DNA of 64,000 bases from Sporodiniella umbellata (taxonomy: Eukaryota; Mucoromycota; Mucoromycetes; Mucorales; Rhizopodaceae). Location of the stretch: assembly GCA_025677835.1 (NCBI GenBank), contig JAIXMR010000127.1, positions 1 to 64,000 of the forward strand. Direction: 5' to 3'. A program made the translations under genes and the position numbers. Under the pieces are notes generated by a model. The model did not search any database, was not told the origin of the DNA, and saw only the letters and a program-made list of their open reading frames with translations. How positions within the stretch are numbered: position 1 is the stretch's first letter; each line of letters starts with the position of its first letter. Shown piece by piece: positions 46,263 to 57,921 of this stretch.

Positions 46263-47922
46263 TTATGACGACGCTTTCTTTAGAATATCTTTAGCTTCCT
46301 CATGATACTAAAGTAAAGTAGAGTTAGTACTCACATATTTTTTTCTGTTTAGCTATTTACCGGATTTCTTCTAATGACAGAAGATGCATAAGCTTGTGCT
46401 TCTGTAGTACGTTTAAGCGATAAGGTATGTCTAGCAAGCAAAAGAGCAATGTCTACAATTCGATCGTCCACTACGTCCTATTTTTGAAAAATTATCAAAA
46501 AAAAAAAAAAAAATACTGTGGGTTTTTTCTTTTTAAAAAAAGGGGTTCTAATGTTTACATCTTTCACAGCCTTCTCCCACACTTTACGATAAAAATTAAT
46601 GGCTGTCTTAAGTTTTCCTTTTCTTTCAAATATCCTAGCTATTTGAATTGCTTCCGATTCAAAACGCTTTTGTTCGCAGCTTTCTGCTCTTCTATAGTAA
46701 TTCTCAGCTAGCCTTTCTTCCCTCATCAAGGTGTAGCATTCAGCAAGAGCTTTCCATAGGCGGCCGTCTTCAGGCCGTAAGTCTGCAGCGCGCTGGTAGT
46801 AGTATATAGCGCTATTTGGATACTGCAAGATCACATAGGCCTGGCCCAATCCATACCAAGCCTTGTAGTCTTTCTGGTTGATTTCTTTGTATTAAAATAC
46901 ACGTAAATGTATTTATATATGTAGGAGTAAAACAATCAGTAAACGCATAGTGTAAAAGAAAAAGAAAAGTATATTTTGTGGCAAAGGTTTCGTTACCTGA
47001 GGCACGCCGGTAACATTCTATGGCTGCACGTGTATCGTGTAATTCAATATAGCTGTGTCCTAATAAAATCCATGCTAGGTGATAGCTTTTATTCATCTTG
47101 ATCGCTTTCTTAAAATAGTCAATCGACTCTATGGGCTGCCCATTCAGTACGTAGTAGTTTCCTTGTACACAACAGGTTTCAGGTCGATATTTGTCGATTT
47201 TCTCACATTCCGAAGCTAGTAAACATAGCTTACTTTTCATATTGAGTAGGTATAGTACATTGGAAAAAACGTCCATATGCTCCAGTCTTGACGGATGTAA
47301 CTCGCGTAATTCCTCAAAAAGTAGAAGCGATTCATTGAAATCTAATTAAAAAAAATATACAAATATACGCTTAGGTCTTTGTTTTCTCTTTAAAAACGGT
47401 TTGATATCTTACCCATTGCATCATGATAAAATATCGCCCATTGGGAAAGAATATATGAGCTATTTGGAAAGTAATCGCCTAATGGGTCCATGACACCTTT
47501 AAACACATTGGCTTTATATTGTAAATCGACACACAGTTTTGCAACAAAGAAGTTTTTCATAATACTGGATTGAAATTCCTTATTTAGTCTGAATTGTATT
47601 TGCTCAAATTCGTATCTGGAGTTAACTGTTTGCGCTAGCTCCACCCAAGCTGACCAATTGTATTGATATTGATGAATGGACTCCAACAAGATATCAGTTG
47701 CTCTCTGCATTTCATCACGTTTTCTCAACACTACGCCATAAAGATACAATCCGAACGCGTCCAACTTTTTTTCAGTATATGATGTATGCAGTTGTCGGTA
47801 GACTGAATCTAACTCTGGATTTCCTGCTTTGACTTTTGCTGTTGTCCCAAGTATGACCTGCATATACTCTTCTTTTCCTCTTTCTCCAACCTTATATACT
47901 TTAAAATCCGCTTTGTATATGT

Positions 47923-47956
<34 letters not shown>

Positions 47957-48368
47957 TTTGTTTACCAAGTACTGTGAATATAGTCTCAAGAAATAAGATT
48001 TTGGGTGATTGAACTGTTTTAGCACGTTTACTACAGTACTATAGTCTCTTGCTTGAAACAATATTTTTGCGTATTGGTATTTGTTATATTCTAGACCCGC
48101 TAGAGGAGGAAGCAAAGAGTCATAAACAATTGCGTGGACGTCATTTCCGGTAAAAGGAGCTTGATCGTCACTGAAGTCTTTGTGGATCCCGTCCAAGATT
48201 TCTGCAGCCCTACACAATAATTAGGTGGGTTATAGGAATTTGTGATTTGAATATATTGCTTTTCTAGTACCATTTTGACGATTGTACAAGCCCTCTTTCT
48301 AAACAGGTGATGGTCGATAACTGTAACTGATCCCTAAACAATCGGATTGATTCTCCTGTCAATTGCAT
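46263..48368 (-). CDS. CDC23: Anaphase-promoting complex subunit Cdc23 (Apc8)
   Basis: Apc8 is a TPR scaffold subunit of the APC/C. The minus-strand start ATG is at 48368 (MQLTGESIRLFRDQ), and several exons splice in phase. The N-terminal region includes AAEILDGIHKDF and YDSLLPPLAGLEYNKYQYAK. Family-typical segments follow: HMDVFSNVLYLLNMKSKLC, IDKYRPETCCVQGNYY, HLAWILLGHSYIELHDTRAA, KAWYGLGQAYVILQYPNSAI and LRPEDGRLWKALAECYTLM. The final exons encode RIVDIALLLARHTLSLKRTT and a short YHEEAKDILKKASS end. One intron near 47925-47953 has a T run of about 27 and another near 46500 an A run. The usual long Ser/Pro tail of animal Cdc23 is absent. Confidence 0.88.
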
Positions 48369-48582
48369 GTCTCAAACAAAAGAAAACTATAAAAACAAGA
48401 GCAAAAATTGCGGCAATTTAAATGATGAACCGTAGATAAAAATTTATTGAAAGACTGTATTAAATATTTTTTTTTTTTTTTGATGTGCGTAAATGTGGTA
48501 TATGTAGGTGTCTTTTGAGGTACCAAAGGAAGACATGGCTTATGCTTACAGATGAATAATGGATTAGGAAAAGTAACTTGTT

Positions 48583-48840
48583 TTAAAAAGAGCTCTTTTG
48601 CATTTCGCAAAACACTTGATACTCCTTTAGCTTCATCTTGTTTTCTTCAAAACGACGCTTGTCTTCTTCTTCTTTACATAGTTGTATAAGGGCCATAATA
48701 TCAGGCTGTGCATCAAACTGAGAGAGCAAGTGGTGCCAGTCATCGTCGTTGATAGAGGATATGCTGGTTCTTCGACTGCAAGAGTCGCCTTGTGTATCAA
48801 GTGGGTGCAGCATCGTAGAGGAAAAATTAGAAGGCGACAT
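48583..48840 (-). CDS. Small hypothetical protein (85 residues)
   Basis: An intact single-exon frame with balanced composition. A Ser-rich N-terminus (SCSRRTSISSINDDDWHHLL) is followed by a charged helical part (IALIQLC-like, then KEEEDKRRFEENKMKLKEYQ). Codon content is unlike surrounding AT-rich DNA, and it lies head-to-head with no overlap. No family recognised; the helical charged end suggests a protein-interaction module. Confidence 0.45.
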   Translation of the reverse strand: MSPSNFSSTMLHPLDTQGDSCSRRTSISSINDDDWHHLLSQFDAQPDIMALIQLCKEEEDKRRFEENKMKLKEYQVFCEMQKSSF

Positions 48841-49153
48841 GAGAGAAATCGTGTGTAGTATAGATGAATAATGGACAAGTGAAAGAGGCTCCTACATGGT
48901 CTGCCCTTTATATAAAAAAAAAAATTAGAATCCGTCAGATAAGGGCTATCAGTATTCTGTCGGGATTTTTTTTCTATACTTTCCCGTTCCTGTACCTTTT
49001 TTTCTTGTGCAATTGCTTCAGCAAACAAGATACACAGGCATAAGTTTGGAACCAAAAATACAGTCAATAGAAGACTAGTTCATGAAGACAGTGTTTTTTA
49101 TAGTTCTAATGTAGTTTTCTTTCTTTCTTTTTTACGATGGCTTTTAGCAGTTG
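48841..49153. other. Short intergenic region
   Basis: About 310 bp with A/T runs. A minus-strand frame that crosses it overlaps the small gene in another frame and is not supported. Confidence 0.35.
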
Positions 49154-49522
49154 CTATTTGACACCCTTTAAGCAGTGAATAAATACCGGGTCTTCCCGCC
49201 TACAAAATTTTATCACCTTAGAGAATTCAACTCCACACACTGCTGTTATTCTCCAAACGTAGTTTTCTAAAGGGTCATTTAAATTGATATGTATAAGAGC
49301 AAATGGAAACACACGAGAACAAAAGTCGCCTAAAAGAACATGTATGGGGAATTTTAAGCCTCTAATTATACTTTTTCCATCTTTTTTTTTTTTTTTATCT
49401 TGTACTTTATTTTTGGCAAAGCAACCTTTACCGTTATCAGTAATGATACCGCCTAGATCAACAGGATAGCTGGGTTTATTTTTTGTCTTTGGCCCACGTT
49501 TACTGATAGTGATCGTTCCCAT
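49154..49522 (-). CDS. Hypothetical protein or gene fragment (122 residues)
   Basis: A continuous frame from ATG with two parts of reasonable composition separated by a Lys run (encoded by an A14 tract, possibly intronic): YPVDLGGIITDNGKGCFAKN and IHINLNDPLENYVWRITAVC. I could not find a splice that improves it, and recognise no family. It may be a small gene or the last exons of a longer gene whose 5' part lies upstream of 49522. Confidence 0.3.
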   Translation of the reverse strand: MGTITISKRGPKTKNKPSYPVDLGGIITDNGKGCFAKNKVQDKKKKKDGKSIIRGLKFPIHVLLGDFCSRVFPFALIHINLNDPLENYVWRITAVCGVEFSKVIKFCRREDPVFIHCLKGVK

Positions 49523-51636
49523 TTACCAAATCTTTTAGCTGATCTTGGATTGTTTCTCCCATTTCATTATTATTATGCACCTGATTAAAATAAGCACACA
49601 CCCTGCCATTGGCCAATGGGTTAAAGAGGCATTGACTACCACCTATGATTTCTTGAAACGCCTTCTATTATACATGGGCAATAATTAGGTGCAGTTGCTT
49701 TTATTTTGTTTTTATGGGCTTTTTTTTTTATAAAAAAAAAAAAGTGAGCATCCAATACATGAAACAAAACAAAACACCCTTCTATTATACTGGAACTTGA
49801 AAATTAAATTAGAGAAGTTGATCCAACCTTTCCAGGTGTTTGTGTTCTTCGTTTTTTTTTTTTTTGGCAGCCTATTGGTCGATAAAGAAAGATAAAGAGC
49901 GGTGACGCATTTAAGCTAAGTTTTCTGTCTATTGGATCTATTCTGGATAAACATATTTTCCCGCTCTTTAAAAAAACTTTTCCTCTACGATTTTGTCCAA
50001 TTAAATATCTATTAGATTTGACATGATTTCCAAGAAAAAAAATTTATGACCAATAAGGGTAGCTTACATAACGCATTTACTGCTTAATTGACAAAAATAA
50101 GGGCTTCTGGCCCAAAAAAAAAAAAAACAAGCGTACAAAAAAGTGAAATTTTTTTTCTTAATTAATAACATGCTCTAATTATGAGGAGGGAGTAAACAAA
50201 TAGGGAACAAAATTATAAAGCTTGTGCATTGGAAACCAACCTAAACCTTTCACTTAATTGCACAAAAAAAAATTAGCGCTCTTTTGTAAAACTGTTGTAG
50301 TCTCCACAGAAAAAAAAAGTATTAGTTTGTCGGAAAGCAATTTGTTGAGAGCAAATGGCCACAAGGAATGTAAACTAAAACAAACGTTGAACAATCTTTT
50401 ATAAAGCGTTGGAGATACGTTCAAATCTCTAGATTATATCATCAGTCTGGAGCTGTAAGGTGTCAAATGCGTACCAAATAAAGGGGCTACACTCATCAGA
50501 GACACTGCCTTATAATAACCAAGTTTGTTTGTTTTTTTTTTAAAAAAAAAAAAAAACAGAGCAAATTGTACTATTTATATTCTTAAAGGTCGTATGTATA
50601 ACACATTATAGGATGTAAAAGACTTGAAATAGCTATACCAGCCTACTCTTTTCTTGGCCTTGGTCATTAAATTGTATTTTTTTCTTTGGTGTCACCCATT
50701 AAATTTTGTTGAAAGGAGAAGCTAATTTTTCATTTTAAGCAAACTGACAATTAAAACTCAAAGCTCTCCTCAAGCATATTTAACTATAGCATTTACTTTT
50801 CACTGACACTGATGGTTCGTATAGATGTTTTTTATATATACTTTTTGTGTGTTTTAAGTTGCTCGCATACAGCAACACTTGTGATTTCAAAAAAAAAAAA
50901 AATTAGTCCACAAAACTTTGGTAACTGTCTTCAAGTTATATATAGATAGGTTGTCCCTATCTTATGTTATTTAAATCTTCATGCAATTCGAAAATTCCAA
51001 TAAAACAATGATCTTTTAACTTTAATGTCGCTACTTTTCTGCTTATAGAACTGATATTAGCCTTTGGTGTATTACTATTTGCACTCACAAAACCATTGAT
51101 GTCGCAAGCCCTTACACTCCGCTTGATGTTTTTTTAGATTGGCCTTTTTTATATGTCAAAAACTAATGGATTTAAATTCTAAAGTTGAATAGGTGTGGTA
51201 GATAAGAAATCTTTTAACTTCAAGTCAAAGATATATACTTCACGAATGACTTTTTCTTATAAATGCGCTTGACATATGTGCTTTGAAATTTTTTTTCCGA
51301 GATTATTAACCAAGTCTCACACTCACATATTCAAGCAAATACTGCAAACCTCCTCTGAGGACATGCATGTGTTCGAAGAAAACAAATGTCGGCAAAGCAA
51401 TAAAAACTTCAAAACTAGAGATTTCTAGTTTAAAAATCCTTTCTTTCTTTTAATCAAGATTGAATTCCCTTTAACTTTTATTTTGATATTCTCAGTATTC
51501 AAAAATACGGTGATTTATTGTAGCTGACTGGACTCTATCTACTACGGTTACCACGTCTCAAATCAAAATCAATCTGAGTTTGAAATATTATACTGAAGTA
51601 ACGCCCCTTTGTTGTTTTTTTTGGTCCCTTTGAAAA
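49523..51636. other. Long intergenic region, no gene seen
   Basis: About 2.1 kb of AT-rich DNA with many A/T runs of 8-14 bases and scattered stop codons in all frames. No coding, RNA or repeat structure recognised. It must contain the BET5 promoter at its right end. Confidence 0.5.
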
Positions 51637-52373
51637 ATGACCATACATAATCTATATATTTTTGATCGTCATTGTCAGTGCATTTATTTTCAAAAATGGT
51701 CGCATAAACCAAATGCAGTCTCATCTAACACGACAACAAGCTCAACTAGCCAGATAAACAATAGTAGTCGCTTGGGACCATTAACCGCTACAAATACCTC
51801 TCAGCTATCTGCATCGAATGCTTCTTCTGCTAATGCTTCTTCTGCAGAGAACTCATCATCGCTTATACAAAGCCACACTATTCAAAGTGGTTTGGCTGCA
51901 GGAAGTGTTATTTCTATCGAAGAGGAAGCCAAATTGGTATATGGTGTCATTTTGTCCTTACGCAACTTTGTACGCAAGTTGAGTGGAAGGTGAGTTTTTC
52001 TGCCAAAACGATACCCTAAATAAACGTATGTTTATTTAGCCAAGATGGATTTGTATCATACAAAACATCTACTTACCGATTGCACTATTATGAAACACCA
52101 ACTGGCTTAAAATTTGTGATGAATTCAGATCCTAATACAGAAAACCTTAAGCTTGTGCTCAAACAGATTTACATTCAACTATACGTGGAATTCGTAGTAA
52201 AGAACGGTCTTATGCGTTTTGATGATACAAGATGGGAGATCAGCCAAGGATTTCTGCCAGCAAATGGCGAAAATGCAGAGCACAATATACAGCCTCCACC
52301 AGGAAACATATCCAATGAATTGTTTAGAATTGCACTAGATCGCTTTATTCGAAGCTTAAAGTCTTTTGAATAA
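51637..52373 (+). CDS. BET5: TRAPP complex subunit Bet5 (TRAPPC1)
   Basis: Core subunit of the TRAPP tether and Rab exchange complexes acting at ER-Golgi transport. Two exons, split after AGTGGAAG at about 51990 by an intron ending TTTATTTAG near 52040, give about 228 residues. The N-terminal MTIHNLYIFDRHCQCIYFQK and the later FRTYKT-like VSYKTSTYRLHYYETPTGLK and FVMNSDPNTENLKLVLKQIY segments are the longin-like Bet5 fold. A Ser/Asn/Thr/Ala-rich insertion of about 60 residues sits in the first half; such an insertion is known in fungal Bet5. The frame is intact. Confidence 0.88.
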
Positions 52374-53608
52374 AAGTAAAGAGTACGTTAATATTTCATC
52401 AAATCTTTTTTTTTTAAAAAAGAAAAAGATTGTTAAAAAAAAAAGTAGAAAGGCAGGAATTCCAGACCTCGTTTACTAAAAACTAACAAGTGGATTCAGT
52501 AAAAGGAAACTATTTTACTTCTGTGTGTGTGTGTGTGTTTGTGTTTCGAAAAATAGTATATTTAAAGTGGGTGTGCAGTAGGTAGGATGTAACTGTGAAA
52601 CAAACTTTGAGATATTTGAGGACAAGACAAATTCTTTTGCACCATATCAACTTATCGAAGTAAACCGTGTGGCTATTATACAGACAACGTTTAAACTTCT
52701 ACCATATTACTAAATCTTACCCTAGTTTACTACCATGAGTGTACGCACAGCAAATAGCTAAATCATAAACTATTTATACTAAACAAAAGCGTTTTTTGAT
52801 CTTAATACCATACTTGGATAAAAAAGTTTTAAGATAAAAAGATCGTTTTGCATCAAATGACCGATCTGAACGTTTAGGTATAAAAACATTTCTCTATAAA
52901 AACGGTTTTATTATCATGCCCATGTAGATAGTTTTTGAAAACCAAGCTGTTACAATAGGCTTTTTTTTTTTAAAAAAAAAATAATTGCTCAATGACTAAG
53001 TCACCAATGGTTTTATTGATCGAACGATTCGCCTGTCCTTTACTCCATTTATGAACCAAGGTTACTTAACAGGCGAATCAGAACAGAGTTGAAACTCTAA
53101 TATGCTTATCGCTTTTGCAAATAACATTTTATACCAAGTAAGCAGACAATGTTTTTTGTTAGGTTCTGTAAAAACGAATCAATATAAAAAATCTTGGGGC
53201 TAGTCTTTTTGTATGACAATTAAGAGGGCTTAAATTGAGTGTTTTTTGCAGCAACATAATAGCGACAGACAAATTGAAATAGTTTACAGCTACTGATGAA
53301 TATATACAAAATATTTTTATTGGGGCATTTATCGCAAAGCGTAGAAGGGTATATCAAGTAAAATTTGCTGAAAGTTATTCGAAAAACTAAAAAATTGAGA
53401 TAATATTGCAATTTTTGAGATTTTTATTGAAGATAAACATATGGAGATGAAAGAGTGACTTGTTGGTTTTACATTTGCACTTTTATCAGTAACAAACAAC
53501 CAATAATACTTTTTTAGTCAATTTTATCTGCTTTTGGCTGCATTGTCGTACGGGGATTTAAAATACCTGTTAAATACCAGTGTGGGTAATTTCTTTTCTA
53601 CTTGCAAC
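52374..53608. other. Intergenic region, no gene seen
   Basis: About 1.2 kb with a (TG)n tract near 52522-52540 and several A/T runs. A frame on the minus strand at 53220-53411 has non-coding composition. Nothing else is seen. Confidence 0.5.
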
Positions 53609-56379
53609 ATGTCTTCCTCACGCGAAGCATCAAATGAGCAGACGCCTCTTTTACAGAGAGGGAGAGTTAAAATAAACAAGACAATCAAAACCCCTAAGCT
53701 AATATACTCTTATGTTTTTGGGTTTCTGATTGTTCTTTTGTCGACCATTCACGTCATTAGAAGCACTTTACCAACCCCATTGTCAGACATTGAAGCCCAA
53801 CAAGAGGGCGACTTTGCAGGAATTCACTGTTATAATAATTACTTGTCCAAATTTAATACCCCACATTCTGCTAACCAACGAGGAAATGGCTATCTCAAAG
53901 ACTGGATTGTCAGCGTGAGCGAAGACTTGAAACAAGAGGCCACAGGAAATGGAATTGAAATGGATATTATAGCCAATGACACCACCAAGTTGGTAATGAA
54001 AAAAGATAAATTCTACACAGGTATAGTCCTATAGGCTTTCTGTAAATCAGATTTATGGGCTAATTATGTATTCAAGACGAATATTGGTATATGGACTCCA
54101 GAAATGTGATGATAAGAATAGTTGGAAAGTCAAAAAACATAAGCGAGTCCTTTTTAGTAAATGCGCACTACGGTAAATTAACGATAAAACTATAGTCATG
54201 ATTACGTATTCACATATATATAGATAGTGTTTCTACCAGCCATGGAGTCACTGATAATGGCATGGGAACCGCTGTGGCTCTTGAACTGCTACGATACTTT
54301 GTCAAAAACCCACCAGAAAACACTGTCATTTTTTTGTTCAACAATTTTGAGGAGGGCGGGTTACTCGGTGCTGAGCAATTTGCTAAACATCCTTGGTTTA
54401 GCACAATAAAGGTGTTTGTCAATTTGGAAGGTACTGGCGCAGGGGGACGCGCTTTGCTTCTTCGAAGCAACAACTTAGCTGCTACACAAGGCCTCGCCTC
54501 ATCAAGTTCTAGGTTTTTGCATGCATCGCCTCTTGGAAGTGACTTTTTACAAGCTAAACTGCTAAAGAGTGACACAGACTACACAATTTTTTTAAAGCAT
54601 AATATCCCAGGAATGGATATTGCTTTCTATACCCCTAGATCCCACTACCATACACAAAGAGATGACCTGGTTCATACCACTCCATCAGCTCTTCAACATA
54701 TGGGGCAAATGGCTTTGGGTTCTGTAAGGAGCATTGATAAGAAAGGGTTTTTAAATCAAACCAAGGCACCTGAGCCTATAATATATTACGATATTCTTGG
54801 TCGATTTATGTTTGTATACACCTTCAAAACTGCTCAAATTGCCAATATTCTTGCGCTCATCTTTGTTCCTGTATTTGCACTTACTTGGGGCTGGTTTTCT
54901 ACTAACGAGTCTTTGAGTATTGAACAAAAGAAGCAAGCACTAAAGTACAATATACACCTGATGCTCCAAGGGCTTTTTGCTACCCTAGCTAGTGTTGTGT
55001 TCATGGTTATTGCAGTAATTATCGCATCTGGTGCTATGCTTATGGCAAACCCTTCCTCTACATATGGAAATATGTATTGGGTTTGCATTTACTTGTTCAT
55101 TGCAGCCTTCCTAGGCTTGCTTCTATCCCAGCTGGCTCTTGAAAAGTGGGCCTCTTCTGTAACTGCTAACCTTGACAATATCCGTGTCAATTTTTACGGT
55201 TTGACAATTTTCTGGTGGATTCTTTTGGTCGCTGCCACGTTCCTTGGATCTCAAAAGATTGCAAGCACTTACCCTGTTGTATTCTTTCTGTTGAGCAGTA
55301 CAATAGCCACTGCCATCTTGGTTCCGCTTGCTCCTTTGACCGAGGAGGAGCAACAAATCAAAAACCACACAAAGTCATGGTTGGCTGCCTTGGTAGCCCA
55401 AACACTGATGCCTGCCACTCTAATCATTGAGTTAATTTTGTTTATTGTCGACTGTATGCGCCATACCTCTGCAGACGGAACTGCTGAGTCATCAAGTAAG
55501 TTGTCATAGAATAAGCTTACTATAGCTTTATATAGGTACAAGCATCTCACTTTCCTTCAAAAAGTTTACTTGTTAGTTTGTATTCCTATTCTTCTTTTGG
55601 TATTGCATTTATTACCATGGGTGCACGCAGCCGGAGAGCAACAAAAGACAGCTGTGGTGATTTGTGGTGTTTTTGTTTTAGCATTTTTATCATGTGCTGT
55701 TGTTGGACCGTTCAATGATGGCGACTCTCCCAACAGAATTGTCTTTAATCAAGAATATAACTCTACCAACCCTCTGTCTACAGTCAGTCTTTATACTGGT
55801 GTTTCCTCATCTAAAGTTTTAAAGAAAACTCTTCAGCAAGCTTTAACGGCTTCTGAATTTGACACACTGAATTGCGAAAAGTATCTAGGCTACCAAACTC
55901 GATGCGTCTATCAAACTGATCTCAATCCTATTTATGCAGAAAACCCCAAAAAAGAAATCGACATTACCGTAAAACGAAACAATTGCGAAGATCATGTATG
56001 CAATGTTAGTATTACCACTGTTGCAAAAAACAGTTTGTTATGCCACCTGGAATTTGATAACCTTTCTATAAATGGATTACAAGCTAGAATCAATGGTCGA
56101 TTGATCGAGGTTCCAAACGACGAAAAACGAGTAGTGCATGCATTGACAGCCTACTCCAATCAAGAAGAAAAGCCTGTTTTTTGGGACCTATCGTTTTCTG
56201 ATAACCAAAATGCTGGTCAAGTGCTTTTCAGCTGTATTTACGATGACTGGACCAACGGCGAATTACCTGCTTTTACCACTTTACGAAACAATATGCCTAT
56301 TAGTCAACTGCTAACTATTCGAGGAGGTGTGGGGCTTGCCAAAGTACATTATCACTCTATTAAACTTCTGAAAGAATAA
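53609..56379 (+). CDS. PFF1: Vacuolar membrane M28 zinc metalloprotease (Pff1 family)
   Basis: A multi-membrane-spanning vacuolar protease with a luminal M28 peptidase domain. Start at ATG 53609. A cytosolic N-terminus is followed by a membrane anchor (IYSYVFGFLIVLLSTIHVI). The peptidase domain has NAHYDS split by an intron at the Tyr/Asp junction, GVTDNGMG, NNFEEGGLLGAEQF, NLEGTGAGGRALLL and RSHYHTQRDDLVHT, so most expected zinc ligands and the catalytic Glu are present. The second Asp of the common TDDG is Asn here. About six to eight membrane segments follow from 54800. The third junction near 55495-55560 does not splice cleanly with a GT donor in frame (see findings). Total about 890-900 residues. 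Confidence 0.87.
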
Positions 56380-56452
56380 ATAACCCATAGTGTTCTCTTC
56401 CCATTTATATTGGCGCTCTTTTTTTTAAAAAAATTTCTACTTTATTGACACA

Positions 56453-57018
56453 TTATTTTTTTGCTAACTGTTCTTGCTTCCACAGCCCCTGAATGGACTG
56501 GAATGCTTTACCAGGTTGATCTCTCAGGTAATATAACTTGGCTCTTCTATATTTGTCTTCATTTGGCTTTTGCAGAATTTTGACGCTTTTCAACAAGGGC
56601 GAATAGAGGCTGTACCTTTGCTCAACACCAACACGCATGACAATATTGCGAAGAGTGAAGTTGGTGTCAATTCCTTTTCTGTTGATAGAGATGCATACAC
56701 CCATGAAGGTAGATGTAGTAGTTTCATTAGGTCCATTGAAAGTTTCAACCATAACAACAGACCCAGGTCGGACACCTTTGTTATTTTTACGTGAGAACAA
56801 TTCGCGGCGTCCATCTGTGTTGGCCTTGTCGATTTGTTGTTTCTCTATTTCTTGCATAACGTTTATTTTGGGCGTTTTTGTCACAACTGTCGAGTAATTT
56901 ACTAGCTAAAGAGTCAGGCATGTGCACTTATACTTTCTATAAATTTACATTTAGGCATAGCACTTAAACTAGTTGCTCTAGCTTTTAATTGAGAAATCAA
57001 GATTCTAGACACATTCAT
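56453..57018 (-). CDS. IMG1: Mitochondrial large-subunit ribosomal protein bL19m
   Basis: Component of the mitochondrial 54S subunit. The main exon encodes RPGSVVMVETFN, CISINRKGIDTNFTLRNIV, GVEQRYSLYSPLLKSVKIL and RRAKLYYLRD, the bL19 signature. Because the frame begins at GTG, I joined an upstream exon from ATG 57018 (MNVSRILISQLKARATSLSA), which is basic and Ser-rich like a mitochondrial presequence. The joint uses donor GTAAAT and acceptor CGACAG with a 62-bp intron and keeps phase. It lies in convergent orientation to PFF1, about 70 bp away. Confidence 0.88.
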
Positions 57019-57921
57019 TTTGTTGATTGGTTAGATGTAGTCGAAAAAAGAAAAAGTTTTTGGGAAGGGCTATCAGAGTAGGGTTGATAGGGCAGTCACT
57101 ATTTTCGGAGATTGAATATACGGACAGGCTGTATACTTCGTTGTGTGTGGAAGTTTATTTTTTCCATAACTGCAGTAGCATTTCTCAGTCAGCTTTCAAT
57201 ATTCCTTAATAAAAAGCAAAGCTAATTGCAATACATTGTATAATTACTTCAATTGACTGTAGTAACAGAAGAGAATCGAAATCTTGATAGCAAAGCAAAG
57301 AAGTGTTATCGTAAGAAACAACGCACCCCATCACTGATTATGGTTAAAAGTGATTTTTTTTCAATTTAGTTGAATGTTGTTTAAGCTGCGTCTATGTAGA
57401 TAGGGAAGCATTTTTGATATAGATTGCCATATGTATTAAGTCAGATCTTGTGGTACATGTACTGGCATTCTATTTCTTATCGTACTCGTTTCTAATATGT
57501 AATTGTAAAAAGTTGAGTACTCCAGCGCTTTTAGAAAATACTCAATGTTGATAGTACGTAATTAACACTTTTGCTGTAGATTTTTTTTTACTAAATATAT
57601 ATGTACTTGTTTAAGATCTGCCTCTTTGTTGACAGCTAGGATCTTCAAAGAAGCTGCTATTTATACAAAACAAAGAGTACAATTTTTTCTTGAGTTCCCT
57701 GGTTGTATTGTGTCTCATTGAGCTATTCTGCTTTGTTTGTCGTCAAATGGCTATAAAGTATTCTACTGTAGCGCTTTTTTCCCTTTTTTTTCATTTACCC
57801 GAAGCGAGCGCGGATCGGATTATTCATTAAAATGTATTGCATGTATCCCGTCTCCCTTTTTTTTTCTTTTTTCTTTTGGTTTCTGTACAACACAAAAACA
57901 GCAAAACTATAACAGCTCAAA
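57019..57921. other. Intergenic region, no gene seen
   Basis: About 900 bp between the divergent bL19m and Pbp1 genes, so it holds both promoters. AT-rich, with a CTTT-rich stretch before the Pbp1 ATG. Frames near 57027-57209 and 57737-58106 are unsupported. Confidence 0.5.
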
